From positions 1 to 64,000 of the forward strand of contig JACKNH010000021.1 in the NCBI GenBank assembly GCA_024234975.1: a stretch of DNA of 64,000 nt, written 5' to 3'. Positions 43,329 through 52,399 of the stretch are shown here, one piece after another (the first letter of the stretch is position 1; each line of letters opens with the position of its first letter). Under the pieces are notes generated by a model. That model was not told the DNA's origin. It saw only the letters and a program-made list of their open reading frames with translations, and did no database searches. The translations under genes were made by a program, and so were the position numbers. The DNA comes from Gammaproteobacteria bacterium (GTDB taxonomy: Bacteria; Pseudomonadota; Gammaproteobacteria; Ga0077536).

Positions 43329-44503
43329 TCGACGGGTGACAACCGCAACTTGTCGGTGGTGGCTACCGCGTCCCGGGAGGGTAACGAGGGTGCAATCCGC
43401 TGCAACACGTGGCTGGCGGTGGCGCGGTACCCCGTCAGTTTTCCGCCGAAGACATTGATCACGCGCGGCTGCGTCGGGCGGTCGGTTTGCAACACCGTTT
43501 CGCGCGAACGGCCGAACGCAGCACCAGGGCCGGCGGGTAAAACCCGCAATCCCGCCCAGGCTTCCAGCACATCCGCGTGCTGCAGATTGCGATACTGATG
43601 GAAATGCGTGCGACCCAGTTGCAACAGGTATTCGATTTCCTCGGCAGTGGGCGCAACGTCATCGGGATTGCCGGAAAACGCACGTTCGGTCGTGCCTACC
43701 AGCGTATTGCGACCACGCGGCATTGCAAACACCGCGCGGCCATCGGCTTGATGTTCGAGGTAATAGATCCCTTGCGCCAATACCCCGGGCAACAGGATGT
43801 GAGTGCCTTGTACCAGATCGAACGGCAAGCCTGGAATCGCCGGCGACATGCGGTTTGCCGCGCCCATTGCCCACGGTCCGGCGGTATTGACCAGTACCCG
43901 GCAGGTCAGCTCGCTTTCCACGCCGGCGGCCAGGTATCGGACCGCGACTTCCTCGCGCGCAAAATCCGCGCCGACGAAGCACGCTGGCATTTTCAGCGTC
44001 GCCCCCAGGCCCATGGCACTGGCCATCACCGCACGGGTCAGCGCCGCATCATCGGTCTGACCATCGTGATAACGAAAGACCTGCTGCAGGCCATCTGTCA
44101 CCAGGCCATCCAGGCTGTCCCAGCGGGCACGGGGCACGGTACCGAAACCGGCGCCATCGGCAAAGCCCGCCAATGCGGCGTACAGGCTCAAGCCAATACG
44201 CAACTGCCATGGCCGCCGCCGTGTGACTTTGTAGACAGGCACATGAAAGGCCTGTAACCGGACCAGTTCCGGTGCGATTTCCAACAACACGGCCCGCTCA
44301 TGCAGGCTCTCGCGGACCAGTGAGAACTGTGCCGATTCAAGATAACGCAACCCACCGTGGATCAATTTACTGGAACGGCTGGAGGTGCCCGCCGCCAACG
44401 CAGTTTTCTCCAAGACGCATACCGAGTGACCAGCGGCAGCCGCCGCCTGTGCTACGCCTGCGCCATGAATCCCACCTCCGATGACTACGACATCGACATC
44501 CAC
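43325..44503 (-). CDS. glpD: FAD-dependent glycerol-3-phosphate dehydrogenase
   Basis: The membrane-associated enzyme oxidises glycerol-3-phosphate to dihydroxyacetone phosphate and feeds electrons to quinone. The FAD motif VVVIGGGIHGAGVAQAAAA lies at the N-terminus, then SSRSSKLIHGGLRYLE, the GlpD signature, VNTAGPWA and VFGGKLTGYRATA. At 392 residues it is shorter than E. coli GlpD (about 500), lacking much of the C-terminal helical domain. I chose the GTG at 44503 since GGAG lies eight bases upstream and the FAD motif follows at once; it overlaps glpQ by 19 bases. Confidence 0.85.
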   Translation of the reverse strand: MDVDVVVIGGGIHGAGVAQAAAAAGHSVCVLEKTALAAGTSSRSSKLIHGGLRYLESAQFSLVRESLHERAVLLEIAPELVRLQAFHVPVYKVTRRRPWQLRIGLSLYAALAGFADGAGFGTVPRARWDSLDGLVTDGLQQVFRYHDGQTDDAALTRAVMASAMGLGATLKMPACFVGADFAREEVAVRYLAAGVESELTCRVLVNTAGPWAMGAANRMSPAIPGLPFDLVQGTHILLPGVLAQGIYYLEHQADGRAVFAMPRGRNTLVGTTERAFSGNPDDVAPTAEEIEYLLQLGRTHFHQYRNLQHADVLEAWAGLRVLPAGPGAAFGRSRETVLQTDRPTQPRVINVFGGKLTGYRATASHVLQRIAPSLPSRDAVATTDKLRLSPVE

Positions 44504-45246
44504 GTTACCCGCTCCAGAACTGAACGAATCGCCCTCACCTGCATGGTTTCTAACAGGCTGACACCGCGTGCATGCAGGTTCTCGACTTCCTGCGCGGTTG
44601 TGACTTCGTAGGCCGCCCAACGCCAGGGCCCTTGCGGCAACGGCGCGTCGCCCGCCGGCAGTTTGCGCAGATTGCAGATGACAAGCTCCGGCGGCATCCC
44701 CGCTGCTATCGCACCGATCTCGTCATAGGTTTCCAGCACCATGCCGCCCCGCCACCCGCGCTGCATAGCGGCCGCAACCAGCGCATGGTTGAATGAAATG
44801 ATGACGGCTTGAGTGCGCATGCGCTCCAGTACTGGCAGCGTCGCCGCCAGCATTGCTTCAATACCATGGCGCGCGATGCTGGCGCGTTTGAGTTCGACCA
44901 GGGCGGTGACGTCAGGCGTGCGCATAAGTAGATCGACAACGTCGGCAAGGCGTGGCAGTGGCGTCGGCTGGTGACGATCGCCAAATCGCGCCGGCTCGTG
45001 CACCGATACCTCGCGCAGGGTGCTGGCCTGAGCTGTCAGCACTGCGCGCTCATCGCCGGCGGTACGCTGCAAATCGGCATCGTGGATGACCAGCGGCACA
45101 CCATCGGCCGACAGCTGCACATCAAATTCCACGAACCCGCAACCGAGTTCAATTGCCGACGCCAGACTGGCGAGTGAGTTCTCCGGATAGTCCCAGGCAT
45201 TGCCGCGGTGGGCAATGATGGGCAGACGCTTGGAATGAGTAGTCAT
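44485..45246 (-). CDS. glpQ: Glycerophosphodiester phosphodiesterase
   Basis: The 253-residue cytosolic (UgpQ-like) enzyme cuts glycerophosphodiesters to glycerol-3-phosphate and an alcohol. It has the TIM-barrel motifs IIAHRGNAWDYPENSLAS and GFVEFDVQLSADGVPLVIHDADLQRT, with HR, E and D metal ligands, and the VELKR strand. No signal peptide is seen. It is the first gene of glpQ-glpD-glpK, a route from phospholipid head groups to glycolysis. It is divergent from a PhoX-like gene across a spacer with Pho-box-like repeats. Confidence 0.9.
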   Translation of the reverse strand: MTTHSKRLPIIAHRGNAWDYPENSLASLASAIELGCGFVEFDVQLSADGVPLVIHDADLQRTAGDERAVLTAQASTLREVSVHEPARFGDRHQPTPLPRLADVVDLLMRTPDVTALVELKRASIARHGIEAMLAATLPVLERMRTQAVIISFNHALVAAAMQRGWRGGMVLETYDEIGAIAAGMPPELVICNLRKLPAGDAPLPQGPWRWAAYEVTTAQEVENLHARGVSLLETMQVRAIRSVLERVTWMSMS

Positions 45247-45353
45247 CTGGAATTCGCGCGATGCGGCAGGCCCGGCCGCGGGCCCTCGCCGGGACTATAA
45301 CCGTCCTCACTGTGCCACACCATGGTGCAAACAATCCTCCCGTTTTAAAGAAA

Positions 45354-45382
45354 CCGTAACCGACCCGTCACAGGTACGTCAC
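45354..45382 (+). promoter_or_regulatory. Pho-box-like array: three 7-mers at 11-bp spacing
   Basis: CCGTAAC (45354-45360), CCGTCAC (45365-45371) and ACGTCAC (45376-45382) repeat with exact 11-bp period and 4-base spacers. That is the geometry of PhoB sites (CTGTCAT repeats), and the core GT[AC]AC agrees with the GTCA/GTAA core. The array points toward the PhoX-like gene, with a possible -10 (TATCGT, 45396-45401) behind it, and lies about 107 bases from the glpQ start on the other strand. Repeat spacing is seen; PhoB binding is inferred. Confidence 0.6.
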
Positions 45383-45468
45383 CTGCCACGTCGACTATCG
45401 TCGCCGTGGATTTTCCACGCTGACACCATCTCATTCGTTCGAATCCTACCCAGGGAGGATGTACCCGT

Positions 45469-46839
45469 ATGTATAACAAGCTTGCCCTTGCCATCAGCCT
45501 CGCGCTGTCCGGCCAGGCCGCCTTCGCGGCCGGAAATACACTCTTTGACGATGTCGCGCCGAACACGGCCGCCAATGTGCCGATTCCGGTCGGTTCGCCG
45601 CTGGAAGCAACCAACCCGCTGATTCTGCCCAGCGCCACCTGGACCCAGACCACTATCGCCGAACGCGATGCCAACGGGGTTGCCGGTCATTTCTGGGACA
45701 TGATTGACACCAACCGCACCGGTGTCGACGCCAACCGCTACCTGTTCATGCCGTTCGAACCGTCGAACAGCGACATCGTCGCAATGGGTGAGTGCGGTGG
45801 TGGTACAAGCAACTGCGCATCAGGCGCTCTGCGCATTGACACCTGGACCGGTGAAACCACCACGATCGTCGCGATTGGTACCGAGAACTGGCAGCGTGGC
45901 GATGCCTCGCGCTGGGCGCCCTGGGGCGGCTGGATTACCGGTGAAGAAAACTGGAGCCCGGGTTCGACCGCTACCACGCCGACCGGCCGCCTGTTCGAAG
46001 TGACCAACCCGGTCACGACCGATGGCTCTGATGTCGACTTCGTGCAGCGTAACAACGTCATCCCGCGCGTTTCGCATGAAGGCCTCGCCTTTGACGCTGA
46101 CAGCGCGTTCTATTTCGTTGACGAAAACAGCAGCGGTTCCATCTACAAATTCGTTTCCGCCAACCCGCTGGCCGACAATGGCGATGACTACTTCAACGCC
46201 GGCACGACCTACGCGCTGAAGATGTCCGGCATTGGCGACGCGTTTGACTGGGTCGCGCTGGACCCGTTCAATCTCGACGGCCGTGGTGCGGCTGACGCGG
46301 TGGGCGCTGACGGCTTCAACCGTCCGGAAGATCTCGAGATCAAGACCCTCGGCGACGGCAGCCAGCTGCTGTTCTTTGCCGCGACCGGTACGCATGACGT
46401 CTGGACCATCAACCTTGGTACCAACGAGGTCTACCAGTTCGTGAGCCAGGCCACAATTGATCTGGCTACCGGTTTGGCGGTTGGCAGCGCGTTCCGTTCG
46501 CCCGACAACCTCGCGATCGACGCCGATGGCAATATCTACATCATCGAAGATCAGGAAACGCCCAACGCTGACATCTGGTTGACCATCGACGAAAACAACG
46601 ATGGTATCGCCGAAGGCATCCAGCGCTGGGCAGGCATGCAGGTCACCGGCGCCGAGCCGACCGGCCTGTTCTTCGATCTCGCCAACCCGAATGTCGCCTA
46701 CGTCAACATCCAGCATCCGGACAGCCTCAACGACCGTACGGTCCGCATCGAAGCCAGCCCGGTACCGGTGCCGGCAGCGGTCTGGTTGTTCGGCTCGGCG
46801 CTCGCCGGCTTCGCGGGTATTCGTCGCCGCAAAGCCTGA
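45469..46839 (+). CDS. PhoX-like (DUF839) secreted protein with PEP-CTERM-like tail
   Basis: The 456-residue exported protein has a signal peptide (LALAISLALSGQAAFA) and DUF839/PhoX beta-propeller motifs: APWGGWITGEENW (PhoX: TPWGTWLTCEE), SHEGLAFDADSAFYFVDENSSGSIYKF and GFNRPEDLEI. PhoX is a Ca/Fe alkaline phosphatase. Both cysteines of the PhoX GNC...TCEE region are replaced here (RGDASRWAPWGGWITGEE), including the iron ligand, so phosphatase activity is doubtful. The C-terminus, VPVPAAVWLFGSALAGFAGIRRRKA in outline, is a PEP-CTERM-type tail (motif, helix, basic end) for exosortase processing. A strong AGGGAGGA precedes the ATG. Confidence 0.75.
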   Translation: MYNKLALAISLALSGQAAFAAGNTLFDDVAPNTAANVPIPVGSPLEATNPLILPSATWTQTTIAERDANGVAGHFWDMIDTNRTGVDANRYLFMPFEPSNSDIVAMGECGGGTSNCASGALRIDTWTGETTTIVAIGTENWQRGDASRWAPWGGWITGEENWSPGSTATTPTGRLFEVTNPVTTDGSDVDFVQRNNVIPRVSHEGLAFDADSAFYFVDENSSGSIYKFVSANPLADNGDDYFNAGTTYALKMSGIGDAFDWVALDPFNLDGRGAADAVGADGFNRPEDLEIKTLGDGSQLLFFAATGTHDVWTINLGTNEVYQFVSQATIDLATGLAVGSAFRSPDNLAIDADGNIYIIEDQETPNADIWLTIDENNDGIAEGIQRWAGMQVTGAEPTGLFFDLANPNVAYVNIQHPDSLNDRTVRIEASPVPVPAAVWLFGSALAGFAGIRRRKA

Positions 46840-46881
46840 GTCCAGGGCTTCCCCCGGCAACGACGACTGTTGCCAACTTCG

Positions 46882-46912
46882 AAAGGCCCCGCAAGGGGCC
46901 TTTCTTTTTTTC
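46882..46912 (+). terminator. Intrinsic terminator of the PhoX-like gene
   Basis: AAAGGCCCC (46882-46890), loop GCAA, then GGGGCCTTT (46895-46903) form a perfect 9-bp stem. It is followed by CTTTTTTT, a good U-tract. It lies 43 bases after the stop. Confidence 0.92.
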
Positions 46913-48070
46913 CCTCATCCCGGACGCCGCGCAGCCCCCTCTTATTTCGTCATCCCGTATATGGTCTCCGGCAAGCAGAGTGGGACAGGCAGATTGCTGT
47001 ATCCGGGTGGCGGGCCGATGAAGTCGCGCGATCCTGCGACACGCCGTGGCCACCGGAATGATCAGGTTGATGCGGTGACCTTGCATCGTTTACCGCTGCT
47101 GTCGTTCGTCGAAGGGGCCTCCTGAATCAACCACGCGTCTCAGACCGCCAGGCGCTTGGAAACCGTGGCGCCAGTATCGCAGATGCGCGCCATTTGTTCG
47201 CCAGGGCGATGGTCGCCCGTGATGCCGCGCTCGGCCGAGCCGCTCACCCATCGGCTGAGAGCGGTCGTCGCTTGCCGGGATCAACACGCGCGGATGGCCA
47301 GCAGGCCGCAGCGTCAGTTGCTGATGCGAGCAGAACGTCTGCCACCGCTGCGTGCGGGCACCAAGCCAACGCGATACATCACGCCGCGGAACCCGCCATT
47401 GCCGACACGCAGAACACGCGGGACTGCGGGATGCTCTGCGGGCTGGGGCGCCGTTCCGCCGCCATGCGTATCGCCGATAGCCTAATCTGCTCATCGAGCC
47501 CTTAGCTGTTGACCCTGCTCACAGACGACGAAACAAGCACTCAAACCATCGCTTCCATGCGGGTCGCGAGCGCAGCCCTGGACCAGCCACCCGCCCGCCC
47601 GCAACTTTGCCGCCGTGCGATCGGCGATGAGCTCGGATGCGCCTGCATCCGCTGCGGTCGTTGACCGCCACCCACGCATCTGCGGGCGCACCACGTTCAG
47701 CAATCGCCAGCGCATCGTTGTAGCCGTTGCCCCCAGGCCTGACGAGGGCGGATCAACTTCACCGATGCCGCCAGCTGCGGCCCATAGGACGGACGCCCAT
47801 CCCCAGGATGCAGTCGAAGAACGCCGCCGCCGCCGCCTCGCCGGAATCGCCATCGTCGTCCGCTGGTTCCTCATCTTATCGATGGAAACCATCCGGCGCT
47901 ACGCGTTTCAATGGAGAGACATCTCATCGACACCGCGCAGCGTGAGCAAGACTCCAGGCTTCCGCCAGATCGCGCTGCGCTTCGCGGGTCGAAAAGCGCT
48001 GCAGTAAGACGATGCCCGTGCGGATTTCCCCGGCGTTGAGTGAGGAACCCTTCTTTTTGCCCTTAGACAG
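46913..48070. other. Gene-free, probably decayed stretch
   Basis: About 1.16 kb without a believable gene. Open frames exist on both strands, but none has a recognisable motif, a good ribosome site or natural-looking composition. Short protein-like pieces in shifting minus-strand frames, such as RVGNGGFRGVMYRVGLVP near 47380 and GGNGYNDALAIAERGAP near 47690, suggest an ancient gene broken by many frameshifts. I could not identify its family. It lies between two intrinsic terminators. Confidence 0.5.
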
Positions 48071-48075
48071 GCAAG

Positions 48076-48101
48076 AAAAAAGCCCGCTTCCGCGGGCCTT
48101 T
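48076..48101 (-). terminator. Intrinsic terminator of the FKBP gene
   Basis: GCCCGC (48082-48087), TTCC, GCGGGC (48092-48097) form a strong stem. On the minus strand it is followed by TTTTTTC. It lies about 30 bases beyond the FKBP stop; the other strand also has TTTTC, so it may work both ways. Confidence 0.88.
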
Positions 48102-48128
48102 TCTTCACTGCTGAAACGTGCTTGCCGC

Positions 48129-48878
48129 TTACTCGGCTGCTTCGCCACCTGCATTGGCCTTCAACAGCTCCACTTCGAAGATCAGTGCCTGGTTGGGACC
48201 GATGGCCGGTGGTGCATTCTCGCCGTAGGCGAGGTCGGACGGCAGGTAGATTTCCCACTTGGACCCTTCGTTCATCAACTGCAGGGCTTCGGTCCAGCCG
48301 GGAATCACCTGGGTCACGCCGAATTCCGCCGGTGTACCGCGTTCAACGGAGCTGTCAAACACGGTGCCGTCGACCAGGCGCCCCGTGTAATGCACGCTCA
48401 CGGTGCTCTGCGGGGTGGGCTTGGGGCCGGTACCTTCGGTCAACACCTTGTACTGCAGGCCGGAGGCGGTCGTCATCACGCCTTCCTTGTTCTGGTTTTC
48501 AGCCAGAAAGGCTTCCGAGGCGGCGCGGTTCGTGGCGCCGGCGGCAGCCTGTTTCTCCTGCGCGGCCGCCATCAGCTTCTGCTGATATTCGCCAAAGACC
48601 GCTTCAGCGTCGGATTCGGGAATGCGCGAATCCGTGCCACTGTCCTGATCACGCATACCGGCGGTGAAAGCTTCCACGTCGAGTTCGACGCCCTGCTGCT
48701 TCAAAGAATTTGCCTGATTGAATCCGATCAGGTAACTCACCTTGGATTCGAGGGTTTCCAACTTTGCGGGCATATCGGCCTCCGTCTGATTCGATGACTG
48801 GCCGCTCATGCCGCCCTGATTGCATCCTGAAAGTAACAATGCAGAGGCGAAGCCAACTGCAACCGCGCTTTTCTTCAC
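48129..48878 (-). CDS. FKBP-type peptidyl-prolyl isomerase, lipoprotein (FkpA/Mip-like)
   Basis: The 249-residue protein has a lipobox (SALLLSGCNQG), an N-terminal helical dimerisation region (about 30-130) and a C-terminal FKBP domain (VSVHYTGRLVDGTVFDSSVERG, VIPGWTEALQLM, LAYGENAPPAIGPNQALIFEVELL). It helps fold periplasmic or outer-membrane proteins. The GTG at 48878 is chosen, as AGGAG lies six bases before it and the signal peptide starts KKSAVAVGF; the frame stays open upstream to 49040 without purpose. It ends in an intrinsic terminator and is divergent from ribBX. Confidence 0.92.
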   Translation of the reverse strand: MKKSAVAVGFASALLLSGCNQGGMSGQSSNQTEADMPAKLETLESKVSYLIGFNQANSLKQQGVELDVEAFTAGMRDQDSGTDSRIPESDAEAVFGEYQQKLMAAAQEKQAAAGATNRAASEAFLAENQNKEGVMTTASGLQYKVLTEGTGPKPTPQSTVSVHYTGRLVDGTVFDSSVERGTPAEFGVTQVIPGWTEALQLMNEGSKWEIYLPSDLAYGENAPPAIGPNQALIFEVELLKANAGGEAAE

Positions 48879-49063
48879 ACTCGACTCCTGAGGAAATAAG
48901 GAAAAAGTGCGCGCATCGTACCACGCGGACCTGTGAGGTGCATGACATCCACGGCAGGCACAGCGTCTGCGACCGTTGCCGGACATGCCCAAGCCAGTCT
49001 GATCGGCTACACTTGCGGGCCACCCGCCCGGCCGGGACAAACCTGACGAGAGTCCAGCGCACC

Positions 49064-50083
49064 ATGCAGTTCAATTCCATCACCGAAATCATCGACGACA
49101 TCGCCGCCGGTCGGATGGTCATTCTGGTCGACGACGAGGATCGCGAAAACGAGGGCGACCTCGTGATGGCTGCATCGCAGGTCCGTCCCGAAGACATCAA
49201 TTTCATGGTCACCCATGCCCGCGGCCTGGTATGCCTGACACTGACCGAGCAGCGCTGTCAGCAGTTGAATCTGAAGCGGATGGTTGATGCCAATTCCTCG
49301 TCCATGGGCACCAATTTCACCGTTTCCATTGAAGCGGCACAGGGCGTCACCACTGGCATTTCCGCACACGATCGGGCCCACACCGTACGCGTTGCGGTAG
49401 CGCCACAGGCATCGGCGCGTGACATCGTCCAGCCGGGACACATCTTCCCGCTGATGGCGCAACCCGGTGGGGTATTGAGTCGTGCCGGCCATACCGAAGC
49501 CGGTTGCGATCTCGCCCGCCTGGCGGGCCTGGAAGCGTCCGCGGTGATCGTCGAGATTATGAATGAAGACGGCAGCATGGCGCGCCGTGGCGATCTCGAA
49601 CGGTTCGCCCAGCGGCACCAGCTCAAGATCGGCACCATCGAACAACTCATCCAGCATCGTCTGGCCACCGAAACCACCGTGACCTGCATGCGGGTGCGTG
49701 AGGTCAACACGCAGTTCGGCACCTTCGAATTGCGGACCTACCTGGATACCGCGCAGAATCAATATCACCACGCGATGGTCAAGGGCCAGCCGAAACCGGA
49801 CGAGGCCTTCCCCACCCGCGTGCATCTGCCATTGCCGTTGCGCGATATCCTGGCATTGACCGATCTGCATGACGCCCCGTACCCGCGGTGGTCGGCGCAT
49901 GAAGCGCTGGCGTATATCGCACGCCAGAACGAAGGCGTGATGATTCTGCTGGGTTCTGCGCCGGTGTCATCGGAAACCATCGAACAGCAGCTTGTGCAAC
50001 AGGTGGACGAAGGCATGCGCGATGCCACTTCACGTAACGCCGCCATCATGCAGGTTAGCGTCGGGGCTGTAAATCCTGCGTGA
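49064..50083 (+). CDS. ribBX: RibBX: DHBP synthase with degenerate RibA-like C-terminal domain
   Basis: The N-terminal 200 residues are 3,4-dihydroxy-2-butanone 4-phosphate synthase: ILVDDEDRENEGDLVMAAS, FMVTHARGLVCL, GISAHDRAHT, LMAQPGGVLSRAGHTEAGCDLA. It makes a riboflavin precursor from ribulose-5-phosphate. The C-terminal 140 residues are GTP-cyclohydrolase-II-like but lack the zinc cysteines and the DEGRGIGL loop, so only RibB activity is expected, as in the proteobacterial RibBX variant. No FMN riboswitch is seen upstream. A working RibA must come from elsewhere; a wrecked one lies just downstream. Confidence 0.88.
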   Translation: MQFNSITEIIDDIAAGRMVILVDDEDRENEGDLVMAASQVRPEDINFMVTHARGLVCLTLTEQRCQQLNLKRMVDANSSSMGTNFTVSIEAAQGVTTGISAHDRAHTVRVAVAPQASARDIVQPGHIFPLMAQPGGVLSRAGHTEAGCDLARLAGLEASAVIVEIMNEDGSMARRGDLERFAQRHQLKIGTIEQLIQHRLATETTVTCMRVREVNTQFGTFELRTYLDTAQNQYHHAMVKGQPKPDEAFPTRVHLPLPLRDILALTDLHDAPYPRWSAHEALAYIARQNEGVMILLGSAPVSSETIEQQLVQQVDEGMRDATSRNAAIMQVSVGAVNPA

Positions 50084-50224
50084 CATCAGCAGCGTACGCA
50101 AAATGCGGCTGATACCTGGGTGGAGCGGTGAAATACACCGGTATTGCCGCCGGGTTCGATCTCGAAGTCGTCAGATACATCGCGCCGGAATGATGGCGGA
50201 CGCGCGGCAGCCCTGACCATGTTT

Positions 50225-51020
50225 TCATCTCGATCCCACTGTCCGTGAACGTCTGATCGACCAGGGCAAACTGGTGCGCATCAATGACCAGGAGCAACGG
50301 GTATCACTTTTCGACAGTGCGCCGGGCGCAGCGACCTGCTGCTGCTCAACGTGCTCGGTCAATTCCGTTGCCGTTGGCGTAGGCGGCGTTGATATCTGCT
50401 GGTCGACTGGTACGCATTGGTCAGGTACTGCGGGCAAACGAAGGTCAGACTGGCAGCGGCGCTGAACAGGCAGGGCGGCCAGAGCTTCTTCGCCTCGCTG
50501 GTGACATCCATAGCGGTGAACAGCGTACTGGTGGCGCCACGCCTGGATCCGACGCCAGTCACTGGTGCGCGTCCGACTCCAGTTGTCTTACCGGTGATGT
50601 CTTCGGATCGCAGCGTTGTGAATGCGGTCCGCAACACTCACGCGCTCGAACGGATCGCCGCCGATCCGGCGGGCGGCATGCCCCGGTATCTATATGGCCG
50701 GACGAGGGACGCGGCATCGGCCTGTGGGCCAAAGGCTGCGACAATATCTGTTGCAGGACGCCGGTGAGAACACCACCAGAAGCGAACCGGACTGGGTCTG
50801 CCGGACGATTCGGCGTGATTTTCGCGGACGCTGCCGCACTGTTGCACTACTTCACCGGTGACCGCCAGTTTCCGATTTGCTGACCAACAGCAAGAAGAAG
50901 ATTGCTGGCCTGCACGAACTCAGGTTGCATCATTTACGCCCGTCAAACGTCGTTGGTACAAGCACATTCAATCGTGAATATCTTGCGCGCCTTAAACGCG
51001 TTTTTGGGGCCACGCGCTTG
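50225..51020 (+). pseudogene. Decayed GTP cyclohydrolase II (RibA-like), multiple frameshifts
   Basis: Diagnostic RibA pieces follow in correct order but in different plus-strand frames. They are an N-terminal RERLIDQGKLVRINDQEQ-like piece (about 50240), the zinc-site SSCLTGDVFGSQRCECGPQ (about 50578-50634), NTHALERIAADPAGG (about 50631), DEGRGIGLWAKGCD (about 50705), LQDAGEN then DAAALLHYF (to about 50860), LLTNSKKKIAGL (50877) and NREYLARLKRVFG near 50990. At least four frame changes are needed. Cysteines and catalytic loop are still readable, so decay is recent or the gene was long conserved. The 280 bases after it (to 51299) have no recognisable content. Confidence 0.8.
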
Positions 51021-51299
51021 ACGAAGACCTCGACGACTGAACGACATCCCGGACTGATTTTAATTCTCAGTCCTGCTCTCGCGCCTTGCGTTCAGCGATA
51101 CATTCTGCTCATCGTCCCTTGCGCGGTGATGACCATGGAGCCAGCAACACGCTTCACAATCCTCGATGTAGGTCTGGTCGCTGGGGCTGTGTCGACCAGC
51201 AGTGTGATGGGCTCACCGCAGTATTACACGGACAAAGCAGCGTCTACCGCATTCAACCCGACCATGTGTCAGGCGTCAGGCTCGCCGCTGAACGCGCGT

Positions 51300-52382
51300 T
51301 CAAGCAGGAGCTGTCAGTGACTGCGTTCGCCACCGGCGTGATGACATTCTCAAGGTTGCGGCCAACGCCGCCGCACGCGGGATGTCGTTACTGGCAAAAC
51401 CCAACGCTGCGAGTGTGTCGGCGCTCCCACCAATGCAGGCAGGTCGCTGGATCCGACTGCCGCATTGCTCCGCGGGCTGACGCGTGCCAGTCGCTGCGTA
51501 CCGTCGACGCGCGCCGCGCATTGCAGGCAACCGTATGCAGTAACAGCACGGCATGTGTCTGCGCGTCGGGGCAAACCAGAAACTGCCGCAAACACATGGC
51601 AAAGGCGGTGATGCAGTGATGTCCCGCCGGTCCCCCAGCGCACTGCCAATGAACACGCCGCGTACAGCGCCTGTTACGCGCGCGTCGATATCCACCAATG
51701 ATGTCATGGCGACGACTTTTTCAGCAAAGCGCGCGCCATCAAACGAATCGCTTCCTCGGCATGCGAAGTTCCGGTCACAGGGTCGCGCGAAGTCGCAGTC
51801 AGGTTGACCGCCGCCTGCGCAATCGCGTTCATGCCGCTCGCAGCGGCGATCGAGCGCAAGCAAAGGGCAAGGGTCAGCTCGACGTCGTGAATCACCCAGT
51901 ACCAGCAGGACCTGACGTCACGCCCGGTCTGTTTCCGGCCCTGCTCAGTGATTACCCCAAGATGTCGGTCATTTCCGATCCGGCGTAGGTCGCCAGCAAC
52001 ACGGTCACCAGGCAGACCAGCGTACAGCGCCAGCGCTTTTGCTAGTCAGTGGTTGAGCCGCCGCCGTCGCCACCGTGCAGTCAGCGCCGCAGCGCAAAGT
52101 GCAGCCGCTTCAGTACGATACGTCGCCAGCGGTGCGATGCGTACGTGCACCGTCGAAACGACCTGCGAGCATCGAACCGGATGCGCGGCGATTTCATCCG
52201 CAACCTGTGCCTGGCTGCCACTGGCAAGTATGAGGGGCTCGCTGAAAGCCAGGCGTGCCGTCTCATCGGCCACGCAATGCCGGCTGCCGCGCGCAAAAAC
52301 GATGTTCAGGGCAGGGCCGGTGGCGGGAAATTCAGTCCAGGCACGTTGGCGTTACCGGCTAGACCCGTATCACTGTCTTCAT
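51300..52382 (-). pseudogene. Decayed maleylacetate reductase (iron-type alcohol dehydrogenase)
   Basis: On the minus strand, pieces of this family appear in order across several frames: NIVFARGSRHCVADETARL (about 52310), a broken middle, MIHDVELTLALCLRSIAAASG then MNAIAQAAVNL (51704-51895), VVAMTSLVDIDA near 51710, and GTSLHHRLCHVFAAVSGLPR near 51610, which matches the GMALHHKLCHTLGGTFNLPH region with its metal-binding histidines. The end is unclear near 51300. Maleylacetate reductase serves chlorocatechol or hydroxyquinol breakdown. The start lies 18 bases after the beta-keto acid cleavage pseudogene, so both were once one operon. Confidence 0.7.
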
Positions 52383-52399
52383 GACTTCGCTACCGTGCG

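Noticed and set aside
47090..48007. Several 100-130-residue open frames between the PhoX-like and FKBP genes
   Set aside because: They overlap on both strands, are rich in Arg, Ser and Pro as expected of chance frames in GC-rich DNA, and have no motif or ribosome site.
48879..49063. FMN riboswitch upstream of ribBX
   Set aside because: The conserved RFN helices and their consensus boxes are not visible in the 185-base spacer.
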